Assembly: GCF_047663525.1 (NCBI RefSeq)
Contig: NC_092587.1
Span: 42,740,501-42,804,500 of the forward strand
DNA: 64,000 bases
Direction of reading: 5' to 3'
From: Anas platyrhynchos
Lineage: Eukaryota; Chordata; Aves; Anseriformes; Anatidae
Within the stretch, counting starts at the first letter, position 1, and every line of letters starts with the position of its first letter. Below, in pieces: positions 41,971 through 54,000 of this stretch. The position numbers and the translations under genes are program-made. The notes beneath the pieces are model-generated. The model saw only the letters and a program-made list of their open reading frames with translations, did no database searches and was not told where the DNA came from.

Positions 41971-44900
41971 GGCGCAGCGCAGAGCGGCCGCCCGAGTGTG
42001 AAATCGCCGAGCTCCGGGGCGGGTGGCAGAGGGAGATGCAGTCTGTCGAGCCGCCTCGGCTCCCTTGGGGCTCCGCTCGCTGCGCTTCCCCCGGGGCGGA
42101 TCTTCGCTGGGGAGGAGGAGGGTGCACACCGAAGCCCTACCCCTGGCCGCCCGTGCAACGCACCCTCCAAGAAGCCCTCTCCTCCAAAACACATTGCCGA
42201 AATCCCCACGGCCTCTGGTGCACCTCCCCGGCCCAGCCCTGTGCTGCCCCAGCCCCTGCAGCCCCCAGCCCGCACCTCTCCTCGCCTGCTGGAGAGAAGC
42301 CCCTCATTGGGGTGGGCTGCGCCTCTCCGAAATCTGCCCCGGCCTCCGGCATCGGGGTATTTGCTGGTCTCCCCTCGGTGAAGCCTGTGTGTGCTGGGCC
42401 CTGTGTCCACGCGGGTGTGGGGCAGAAATCAGGCTCAGGTGGTGTGGTTCGCTCCAGGACTGACACAAAAAGGCCGAACTTGCTCTCTGCGTCCTGTGCT
42501 AGACCCTTGGCATGGAGCCTCCAAGCCCCTGGGCTCCACGTCCCGTTCCTCAGGGGTTCAGAGCTGGTCCTGGTCTCAGTGATTCCCCGGGGCATGCACA
42601 AAGCCAGTCCCACCAGGCAGGTCTTGCCCCATACTGTTGGAGAGGATTAAACACACTGTGAAGGGCCTGGGGTGTTCCTAATCTTGGGCAGGAGAGATTT
42701 CCTGCCACCACATGTATGCCAAATCCTGGCGGCTGAGGTCTGAAGCAGATAAGCGATTGATTTCAGCACTGCAGGTGGCTCTGCTCCATCCTTACTAAAC
42801 AAGCACCTCGTCCCCTTTTCCTTCACCCCACAGGAAGGAAAGAGACCCCCATGGCCACTTTACAGCCGCCTGCCCCACAAGTCCCTCGCCTCGCTGCAGC
42901 CTGCGGGCTCCTCCCAGCGCGGCCACGGCGCTCGGGGCATCTCGTCTGGGCGAGTGAAAGTCGTGAGCAAAACCAGTCGCTGCCCACCAGCACAGCGATT
43001 TCACTTCCCCTTACGCCACTGCTGGGCCCGGCCACTGCCTCGCTCGCCCTTGCACGCGCGCACGTGTGCGTGCACGGCCGTGCCGCCCCGCTCCTCGCCC
43101 CTCCGTTCTCCTCCGAGGAGCGCGGCCCCGGCCGCGGTGACTCAGTTCTTCCACCCCGGCCTTACTCAAATGAAAACTCCCCGAGCACGCCGAGCACTTC
43201 CCTCTCTCTTGCTTCGAGGCCGCAAGTGCCAGGCGCAGCGGTGAACTCGGCACCCTCTGCCTCGCCGCTGCTGCAGGCACCCACAGGTGCTGCTGTGCCA
43301 CCTCACCGCATGAACCGCCGGGGCTTGTGCCTCCTGTGAGGTGTTTTTCCTGTGAAGTGGCAAAACCCGGCTGTGCCCTTCTGGTTTCCAGGGGGCTGAG
43401 GGTGTGCAGAGCATACAGCTGATTCCCCGCTGGTGCTTGGGGGACCTGTGGGCATTTAGGGCCAGCACCGGAGAGGCGGCTTGGTGGTGCGGGGAGCTCT
43501 CCGCAGCTCCCCCCTGCTCCCTTCCCACCCCGTCTGCTCCCACCCGGGCCAGGGAGATGATGTTTGAACTCACACATAGCAGGGCTTACTCATGGAGAAA
43601 ATCACCGCTGACTTTCCCGGCAGCGCTCACGTGTGACCAGCGCGCCCAGGGCTCCCCGCACCGGCCCCCGCTGCCTCCCCGCCCCTCTGCCCCCCGTAGC
43701 AGCATCGCTCTTGGAGCAGGAAAAGTTGAGGCTCAGCGGCTGGTTAGTGTTATGGAGTGCTCACATCTAAAGGCTGAATACGCTTGGTACTAGCACAAAT
43801 GCATAATTAAAGAGCAGGAAAAATGACTCACTGGATAAGGAAATGCGCTTTTCTTATCTTCTCTGCAAACGAGAGCCCCAGGAGCTTGGGAGCCTAGCTA
43901 ACCAAGTGGTTTTATTAAACAAATAAAACAGCAAAAAAAAACATCAAAAGAGCGATTTAGGAGTTATGCCTCAATCCTGGAGCCGGAGAATGCTCAATCC
44001 CTGCTGCCACCTGCCCCAGACACGCAGGAGGGGGGCTGCCCACGGCCGGGATCGTCCCACCAGCCCCACGGAAAGCCCACGAGCAGCACGGGCAGCACGC
44101 ACAGCCTGGGGAGCGCAGGCAGGCCCTTGTCCCACACGTGGGGAACGGGTCCCACGTGAGCGGTTCCTCCAGCCTCACGGTGGGTGAAGTGACTCACACG
44201 TGCGAGCAGCGCTGGCTGCATCAGAAAATATCCACCGAAAGTTCACCTTGTGCTCGTGTGTGCCGGAAACCCAAAGGCGTGTTGATTGCAGAGGCTGCAA
44301 GGTGTTTATCTGGCAGACCCATGTACTTCGGGACGAACCTCTAGCACGATGCACCAGCCAGCCTTTGGCAATGGAAACTGAGCTGCGGGGAGGTTTGGGC
44401 TGGAGCTGACCCCGCAGCAGTTCTGCAGAGCCGGGGAGGGGGCGCAGAGCCAGACCCACCGAGGGCACGGACACGTCTGCCCCAGCAGCGAGGGGCACGG
44501 AGCTGGTCTGGAGGCCAAAGCTGAGCTAAGCAGCCCAGATTGAATTTTGCATAGCACTTACTTGTGGCCAGCTACTTGCGGGAGCTGCGAGCTCATGCAC
44601 GGGAAGAGTTCGGTGAATACATTTGACTAGCAGATCACCCTGGGAAATAAGCGTGCCCTCACGAATGATTCCAAACCAGCAGAAACGATGTTTGCCCAGG
44701 GAACTGATTTGCTGGCAGGGTGCATCAGCGTCCCGCCACACATGGACACGTACCTTTGGGTAGGTGCAAGGACGGCCTCCCACAGCCCCGCCAGCATTTT
44801 TACTTTTGGCTGCTGCCCCGTCAAACGGTTCTGGGCCGGTCAGGTGCCAAACTGAAACCAGGTTCAGCCCTGCAGCACTGCCATGGGTTGCTGTGCTGCA

Positions 44901-47900
44901 GGAGGAGCGAGCCGCACGTGTTTGGGCATGAGCCCGGGATGTGGGGCAGGGAAGCGAGCGGCCGCCGTGCCGAAACGGGCCCCACAGCAGCGAGCTCGTT
45001 GTCGCTGCACGGCTCCGGCTGGCAGCATCCCCTCTCCTTGCTCTGCAGACAGCAGCACGGCTGCCTTTCGTGATTCTGCGCTCCTATCCTGTGCTCCCCC
45101 GAGCCAGCACCCCCGGCAACACAGGGATCAGCTGCCACAGGGTGCAGGCTTATAGGAACCATGCAGCCATCCAGCACCCCCCCAAAATGCAGAGGATGAG
45201 GACAGATACCGCTTTTTAGCCCTCTAATCATCTTGTCTCTGAGCTAGATAACCAGGACTGTAAATCCCTGGTGATAATCGCAGACACCATGCCTGCAAGC
45301 TCCCCCCCGGACCATTCATTTCGCTTGATGATGCTTTAAAGAGACATCTAATGAGGATAATCTGATTCAAATCCCCTCTGCTTTTGGGTAAGCAGAGCAA
45401 TTTAGTCCCCCTCAAACTCCTTCTTCCCCCATGGCTCTCTTTATTTCCCCTTCTCATATGAATCACTCTGGGGTTTCCTTTGCTCTTTGCATTGCTATTT
45501 TGATTCTTTGATATGACCACCGCAATCAGCATTCACTCTGGTTAGAACCTAATTAGCATGAAATCAGATTCACTTTTTACTCACATCCTCCCAGCGCTAC
45601 GATGCTGGCCAGTGCTCCGGCTCCCACTTTGGGCGCGGGAGCCCCGCAGCCTGCTTACAAACCTCCCTCCTCACCTGATTAGATCAGGAGCACTCAGAGA
45701 GCCGCACGCTCAGCCCGGCAATCGAGCCGAGCTTTGGGAAGGGGGGAAGGTCTCAATCACGCTCAGCTTTCAGCGCCGAGCAGATGGCGACCGTACCGAC
45801 TCCATAATTTATAGGCCACCATCACTCTGCATCAGTCCCATGCAGTGGCTGAGCTGAGCCAAGCGGCGCGGGGAGCAGCCGGGCGCAGGTGAGAGCCCAC
45901 GTGCAGCGGGGCCGGGGAAAGCGCGAGCCTCACGCGGGGCCCGGAGCAGGGGACGTGACGCCCCGGAGGGGTTACCCCGAGCAGGACGAGCGCCACGCAG
46001 CCCCCAGCCCGTCCTCAAAGTAGGTCAGCGTTATGCAACAGCTGCACACAAGCAGCTCCGCTGCGTTTCCCCGGGAGCAGGAAACAGGAGGGAGAGCTGC
46101 TCAGGACGGGCACGTCAGGTTACAGCACGGGAACCGGGGGGTGGCAGAGACTGAGGCAGAGCACCGGGCAGGACGAAGGCTCTCTGCGAAGCGAGGTGAA
46201 GGCTGTGGGTGTGCTCATAGGAAACACCACGCTGCTCCCACAGCTTCCCCAGCTCTGAAGCCTTTGATCCACTGCTCAGCATAGCAGCAAGAGGCCTCAA
46301 GTCATGGGGAGGGCGAGGATTAATGAGGCAACGTGGGCACACGGCTGCGAAGAGAGGTTCTCGGCTGCAGCAAGAGCCACAGGTAGCTCCAGCCAGAGCC
46401 CAGCGGAGCGCAGAGCGGGCTCCACATCTGTCAGCTCTGTGCGAGTTAGGAGAGGGAATGGGGCAGGGGAAAACAACCACATACGTCCGTGCTGGGGCGA
46501 TGCCAGCACTGCTGTGATATCGGGGCAAGCGGCCAGCACCAAGGGTGGGGAGAGCTGTGAGCTGAGGGCGTGGAAGGGAAAGGGAAATACACCGAAATGC
46601 CAAAAATTGGGGGGAGCCTCTGCGCTGTGTTCAACAATCTGGGCTTTTTAGGCACTGCCAGCGCTCACCACAACGCCTCTGCCTGGCTCCTGCGCCCAAA
46701 CCGCCCGCCCTCGAGCGCAGTGCTTCAGCTCTCCGGGCACAGCACGGAGGTGACAGCGGGAGGATGCAGAGGACAGAGGACACAGCAGCCCCCGCACCAC
46801 AGCAGGGCCCCGTTTCCCAAGGGGAGGCGTCTTCTCGCTTTGTTTTCGTCCTCACCCCACCTCAGTGCTCCTTCCTGTGACGTGCAGAGCCCCCGGGGCT
46901 CTCGTGCCCGAGCCCGCAGCTGCACCTGGGCTGGCGGCGGGGAGGCGCACGTATGTAAAGCACGGGCTCCTTCACACCCCGCTGACTTCCCCCTGCCAAG
47001 GACACGGCGGGGCAGGGGGACATCCACAGCTCCTTCCAGGGCTGCCTGCAGGGCTAGGCGTGTCACACAAGCCCCTCGCGATGCGGTGAGCCCGAGGGGG
47101 ACCGCAGCACCGTGGCATGTGGCAGCTCCTCCTGCAGCCCATGTGCCTCAAGCCCACGCTGCTCAGCTGTGGGGGCTTCTGGGCAAGTCCTGTGGCCCCC
47201 TAAACCCCGCATCCCACCGCTCCGGCTCATCGCATCCAAGCCGGCCCGAGGGGATCCGTCCTGCTTAGCATCTCCGCACCGTATTAATATTTAACGGTGA
47301 GAGAGAGCCAGAGGCTTTGATTTCTCCCCCCAGCCAGCTCAAGGACAGCTCGGCTGTGCGGGGAGTTTCGGCGCTCCAGAAGCTGGGTTTGCCCCAGTTC
47401 GCAATGAAACTCAGCCGCGTGGCAAGGCCCCGCGAGAAGGAAGGGAGCCTGGTGTCAGCCTCTGCGCCGCAGGGGCGGGCGGCAAGGGGCAGACACGGCC
47501 GAGCTCAGGAGGGTCCCACCAAGCCCCCCTTATCTTCCCCCAGAGCTGGGGGCCTGGGGAGAGAGAAGAGTGGGGACATTCAGCCAGAGCAAATACTAGG
47601 GGTGGCCTCGAGTCAAGGTCTCTACCACCAGTTTCAAGGCTTGGAGGGCAGGCAAATCGCCAGGGCTGGGCTTATCTCTGATCCCCGTTGCAGGACAGAG
47701 ATCATTTGGTCCAGGCCCCGTATCAGCACACGGGCTCTCCCCCCGATAGCGCAGACCGGGCACACCACACGTCTCGCTGCACCTAAAAGTTGGTCTGATT
47801 TAGCTGCTGGTGCTGCTAAGCCAGCAGGAAAAGCTTCTCTTGGAAAACCTGGACTAACAGAGAGCTATAATCCAGCCAGATAATGCTAACCACAATGATT

Positions 47901-49900
47901 TGTGCCGAAATCTCTTAGCACCAGCTTGGCAAGCACGGCAAGGGTACAAAATCTTGCTCCTGTGGGTCACACTGCTGCAGCAGAGCCCCCGGTAGTTTGA
48001 CTCAGCTCCACCAGCTCAAAAGCACTGCTTCGCCGAAGCTTACTTCAGTGCTACTGCTGTAAGTCCTACTGTACTAATTAAACTGCTTTCACACTAATTT
48101 TGCTGATGCACAGCTGACAAACAAAAACATCCACAAATTGAAGTAGTCAAACCAGCAAAGCTGAGTGCTCTTGCCAGAGAGAGGGGGATTTCTTTCAGCA
48201 GACCTCCAAACAGATACGGAACCGAGGCACAGAGAGACGAAGAGAAAAAAACTCCAAAATATTTCTGGTAGTTTAGATTTTAGCCAGCTGGACAAGGTCT
48301 TTCGTGATGTTCAAACACAACAGAACCCAAGTGACTGGCCTTAACTCAACCTCAGGCCCTCCATGCACCTGATTACAACCCAAACACCACTTTCACAAGA
48401 CCTTTAGCAAACATTAGCGCTGGCTCCCCCATCTAGATGCAAGGTATCCTCAGCTGCCTCGTCTGCTCTGCTTTGTTATGTCCTGTCTAAACTAATAGCT
48501 GGCAGTTCCTAGAGGTATTTACACAGTTGTAGCTGTAGCTTTAGATGTGTCCCAACTACTTTCGGTTGTAAAACATGATGGACCTGAGACACAGTGTCAT
48601 ATTCTTAGACACGCTCCGCTTCCCCTGCCAGTTCTATTAAAGGCTCTTTCCTACGAGGAAGAAAAATATTTGCCCCAAGGTGGAGCGAGATGTTGCTCTG
48701 AAGGAACTAGCTTTGATTTTGTACCAGCTAGGATTCAGCCACCTGTAGGCAGCACAAACGGCGTCTTTCTCATTTGAGAGAGGTAGAAGGAGAAAATTTC
48801 TGTATCTAACGCAGCGATGGAACACAGCCCGCTACGTCTGAAGGTGCCAGGCAGTAGCGCACTGGGGTTGCGTTCCGGGAGAACCAAAGAAAGTTTCATT
48901 TTCACCAGTTAAGAAAGCCCAGCCAGAGAAATCACTCCTGAGGCTGAGGCCAGCAGTTCTCAGAGGCACCCGGAGCACGGCCTAGGTGGCGGAAATCTCC
49001 CGGCCCTACCGCGGCTGCAGAGGACACGAAAGACTCGTTCATTTTTCGTTCCGTGCCGCAGGCCTCCCTCCCCTCCCCCAGGCTGCACCTGCACGTCGAG
49101 AGCGAATCGAAACCAGTCTGTTCTGAACCACGGTCTCATTTTATTTGGAGGGACACAAAGTGAGAGCGAGGCCGAGCCGGCGCAGCCAACAGAGAAACCG
49201 GTCTCTGGGTGCCAGTGGCGAGGTCCTGGCGAGGCCCCGTCCCTCCTACGTGGCCACAAGTGTTTGCACTTCTTTCCCTGCTGGGTTTTAGCCAGAGTCC
49301 AGCCCTTTTGGACTCCGTAGCACAGCTGACTGGTTCGGCTCCTTTGTTCCAGCTGACGCCCAACGCTGCGTGTCCTCTGAGCAAGGAGACGGGCTTTGTG
49401 CCTTGCTGGGCTGTCTTTGCAAGGGCTGCCAACACTCACAGCTGATGAAGCCCGCAGTGCTACTTTCTGCTCACGGGCAGATGTCAGAAACAGGCAAAGC
49501 AAAACAGCACGCGCAGCCAGAGCTCTGCACCCAGGGACGTTAAAGCAGACTAGCAGGGATTCAATAAATTATACCAAAGGGGAGCTCAGCAGATTCTCTC
49601 GACTTCATTTCTACCTGGCGTGCAATTTTGGGTAAGAAACATCCTGGTATTTCAAGAAACACGATATTCTGGCAGGTGGTTCAGTTCAGTTCACAGGAAG
49701 GATGAGATTTGGAAAGCTTTTGCCACCACCACGTGGCCAAAACGGTGACTGCAGCCCAGCAAGAAACTGAACTGAACAACATGCAAAATGCCAGCAAGGA
49801 GCAGTTTCACTGCCAGGGCAAGCTGGAGAAATATGTTGGTAGGTTTTAGAGCCCATATCACACACCTAAACAAAAAAAACCACTAAGAGCTTTTAAATAT
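41971..49900. other. Gene-poor interval between TNFRSF13C and CENPM
   Basis: I recognise no gene in this interval. The first few hundred bases are GC-rich and include the TNFRSF13C promoter. AT-rich blocks at 43780-43960 and 45220-45590 stand out and look like possible regulatory elements. AATAAA motifs on both strands near 43915-43930 and on the minus strand near 49140 could end unannotated transcripts, but no exon structure supports one. Confidence 0.5.
43817..43830 (+). promoter_or_regulatory. Candidate NFAT/ETS and AP-1 composite site upstream of TNFRSF13C
   Basis: GGAAAAATGACTCA joins a GGAAA core directly to an AP-1 site, about 1.85 kb upstream of the TNFRSF13C start. The spacing resembles composite NFAT:AP-1 sites of lymphocyte genes. 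Activity is inferred. Confidence 0.35.
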
Positions 49901-49907
49901 TATACAT

Positions 49908-49913
49908 TTTATT
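49908..49913 (-). terminator. CENPM: Possible CENPM poly(A) signal
   Basis: TTTATT on the plus strand gives AATAAA on the minus strand, about 1.2 kb after the CENPM stop codon. The 3'UTR would then span 51084 down to about 49890. An earlier, shorter end cannot be excluded. Confidence 0.4.
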
Positions 49914-51084
49914 AACTTAGAAATCAAAAAATCAGTATGGACTGACAGTAAGAATAAGGCATGAGTTCCTGCTGATGGGAACCTGTTAGGTAAGGGACTA
50001 TACACAGTATAAGCCCAGTTTCCAAGCCAACACCATGTTTCCAGTATGCTGCTATAGTCCAGTTTGCTGCGTTTCATTTCTGGCCAGCCACAGAGCGCAG
50101 AGCCTCAGCCCCAGGGATGCTGGAGGGACAAGTGCAGTCCTGCAGCTCTCTGGAGCTCTTTAGTTTGGGAAAAAGATTTGATTTCCGCTAGAAGCTGCAT
50201 GTTGCTCCTTCAGTGGCATGCCCGTCAGGGCTGTAACACAAAGTCCTGCTATACTCTGAGTTACAGCCGTCCTCGTTTGTTGACTCGGAGGTTAGATCTC
50301 TCTGGAGAACTGCTCCTCGGTTTGCAGGGACTGACTTGCAGCAGAAGAGTCCGCAGCTGTCCAAATCACATTATCCTGGGCTTAAGAGACAGAGTCTTTT
50401 TTCTCTAAAGATATAAAAGAAAGCTAAAGTGCTAGATTATCTTCTTTACTCCCTTCCTTCCCAATTATGTACCAGGCACGGAAATGCTGAGCCCTTCGCT
50501 GGGCAGATGCTCACACAGCTGGATCATTAGCTGCCAACTGCAGTCTATCTAGAAGCTGCAGGACGGCCTTCCTTACCCTTTTATTCTCTTGGTGGGGAAA
50601 CAAAATCTGGCACTGAGGTTTTGCATTAGTCCCAGGTACTGCATGCCAATTGCAAGGAAGCAAAGCTGCCTCACCTCTAGTACCTTTGGTCTGCTGGAAC
50701 TAAGATATTCAACCATGACACACAGCATTTCGGGCAGTGGGCTTTTCTTCTGATATTCTCTCAGTAAAACAGGTAGCCCCTGGCCACTGGCAAATGGGGT
50801 GAGATCTAAACTTCATCATGAAACGGGATTCAGATGTAGTAACAGTTAGCGGTCCCTATTTCAAACTATCCCAATTCAAACTATCCTCCCTCCCCACCTA
50901 TACCTTATCCACTCAACAGGAATCAAGCATTTTTGACAGGCTAGCAACTACAAAGAGCTCTGCATGAGTGTTTGTAATAAGCCAGGCAAGAAAGCCTCCT
51001 AATGTGATTCCAACAACAGCAGCAGCTTGAATGCCTGCAAGTAAAGAAAAGTGATGAACCTGTACGAGTTCTCACAACAAGAAG

Positions 51085-54000
51085 CTAGTCGTCAGCAGAG
51101 CTCCTCATCAGCGAGCCAAAAGTCAGGGCAGAAACTCCTGGTACGTGACCAGCACAGATCTGTAACATCCGGAGAAGTCTCTGAGCAGTGGTAGCTTGTA
51201 TCTTTTCCGACTGCAAACAAAATGGAGAAGCTATTTAATCAATATCAGAAAACGAAAAGCACTGCATAGCTGTGATAAAGAACTGTAACCAGAGCTAAGT
51301 ATGGTTCAGAGCTGCTAGATAAAGAGGACACCCACGAGATCAATTTACTCCCCAAACGTTAGCTGTGTTCTGCCAGCTGAAAACCCTAAGAAAGTTTCAA
51401 GTGCCCAAATTCACTAATTCTGATTTGCTGAGAAAGGGGAGGGGGGGCAAACAGAGGAACTGGCAAAGGCACAAATGTTATCTGCTGATAGGGAAGCAGT
51501 CCCTGAGGATGGAATGATGCTTAAATGGGAAAGTAAGACGTGCCTCTGCTCAATGCCAAACTCTCCTGCCAGCTTTTTCCAGTTACCTGCTTGGTCTGAA
51601 GAGTAGCATACCAGACTGCAGAGCAGCCTGTGAAGCAACAAAGCCCAGCTAACAGAAGCATTGTGCAGGAAAGTAAAAAAATAAAAATAAAAATCATGGA
51701 GCAAACAGCTCAGGGGCTCCCAAGAAGCTCAAGGAACAAGTGTACCAAGGCATTCCGTATCAGACAAGTTTCTCATAAACTTAGACTGGGTTTTCTGAGG
51801 CTTTGAAGTGGCACGGGAAGGTGCAGAAAGTCTAGAAGACCCTTTCCAAGGACAGTCAGACTCCTGTACCTGTTGAACCCGCTCTGGTAAAAAGAGTCTG
51901 GTCTCTGATGCTACTTTCATGTGACAGTAGCATATGTAGATGTATTTATTGCTAATGTAATGGTGTTACTGAAGATCAGAGAGCAGTGGAATTTACAAAT
52001 CCCTTCCAACACCAAACAGGCACCTTACCTCCAGCTCACACAACAGCACAGGACTGCAGTAGGTGTCTCTCAGTTTCCAGATGGCATTCATCTCTATGCT
52101 GCAGTTATTCACCCTGCCAACTACGGAAAAAGTTTTTCTGCATTACTAGCCCCATAATCATCATTCAGCGAAGAGAAGTACCAAGATATTCTGCATCTGC
52201 AAAATGAGCCGCAGCTAATTCTGAGAGCATCGTAGAAGGTAAGGCACCAGTGAGCAGTACAAACAGAATGGTACAAGATGTGCGGTGCAATTAGCACAGA
52301 AGTCTTTCGTAACGCCGACAGCAGGAGTAGTATCGCCACATTACTGGGTGCTGCAATGTTAGCATTTGGGATAAGGGACCCGTCAGCACACTGTCAGCAG
52401 GAGCAGAGCCTTCCACTCGTTAATCAGAAGCCCTCCTGGGGTATCGCAGGGTGTTGGTTTCTCCAAGGACTTCCCTCCACCAGGAGAGCCACAGCACAAG
52501 GCAACACTAAGGTTCTTCCTCGCCCCCAAATTAGGCCTCCTGACCCCCAAATTCCAGGGACACAGCACCTCTGTTCTGACAGCGAGCAGGATGGGATGGC
52601 CCCTCCAGCTCCCCCACGCTGAAGCAGGGAGGTGATGCAGGAAGCATCCTCTCCACTCAGGAGGCAGAGAGAAATATTAGAGACACAATGGGGCCAGACA
52701 GCACACAGCAGGGATACCAGTCTTGTATTAAAACTATACTTAATAGTTTAGTAGCTCATCCATTTAGGTTCATTTTATTACCACAGGATCATATGCTCCT
52801 CACTGCTACTTGAGACTCCCATTAAGACTGATCTGCAAGAGCAGACAGAGCAGACTTCTGCAGTGGCACAGGAAAAAAAAATTAATAACACAATTCATAT
52901 TCAGGAGCGAGGGGCAGACAAGAGAGGTCTGATTGGCAAAATCAAAATGTAGAGGTCAAGTGAGCACGAGAGAATAGAACCATATTTTAGCTAAGAAAAC
53001 AAGAGCAGGCAGATGAACTCAGATTTAATTTAAACAAAGCTCTGATAAAGCCACTGGCCACTGTTGTTTTGTTTCAAATTTAGCCACTGCCTTGTTTCAA
53101 GGAAAGCAATAGTGAGCTGTGCTGCTCAGAGAGGAGGGAGAGGGCAGATGCCATACGTACCCCCGGTGACAAGGAAGCATACTTTGCCCAGGAAGAAGCT
53201 GGCATCCACATGAGCTAGCGAAGCTTCAACATTCTTCAAGCTGTCAGAAAAGCAGAGACAATCCAGTTGGACAGGGAGGTAAAACCAGCACAGCACAAGG
53301 ACAAAGGGAATAACGTTCAGAAGCACGGCTGGAAACCCACTGATGTTAACATCTGCCCATCTGAGAGCCGGCAGAACCACGCTTTATGTTAAAAGCATGG
53401 CATCAGAGACCTCCGAAATACCCACAGCTGTTTAATAATCCATAAAATATCTTCTCTACCCGAGACTCAACAGTAAGACTTTAGTTTGAAAAGTGCCCTC
53501 CAAGGTTTGTGGGCACTGAGCATCCAAACTCATTAGCATCCAACGAGACTTCAGTACTACTTAGGCTCTTTCAGCAAAGGCAACCCACACACTTCTGCAG
53601 CACCATCTGTGCTGTAAGGATGCAGCTGGGCCTGTCATTTTGGTAAATGAGAGTCCAGGATCATCAGTCAAAAGTTAAGTAAGTAAGAAAATGCTGACTT
53701 CTGTGCCCAAGCAAGTCTTTACTTGCGGCCTGGGAACACAAAATCATTCCTACAAAGATGAGCACAAGATATGAGAAGAGATCAATCCCTGCAGGCCTTT
53801 ATTTTCTGCCTGGGGACCTGTGCAGTGCTGTTGCCACTTGGCCAGTGGGGTGGGAACACAGGTACAGCATGGGCTGGTTATTAGGTAGCCCTGCCCAGCA
53901 TGTTTTAGCTGCCAACGTAACACAGAACGTTAAAATTAGATAGAAATGATGGTGGGGCTGTAGAGACAGCATCTTTCCAAAGCTCAGTTCAGATCGCCCC

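Noticed and set aside
41371-42381. A 336-residue plus-strand frame across TNFRSF13C
   Set aside because: It lies antisense to three well-supported TNFRSF13C exon and intron segments and has no domain.
51990-52020. CR1-like words (cccttccaacaccaaac) next to a CENPM exon
   Set aside because: Too short, with no matching CR1 sequence upstream and no terminal repeat.
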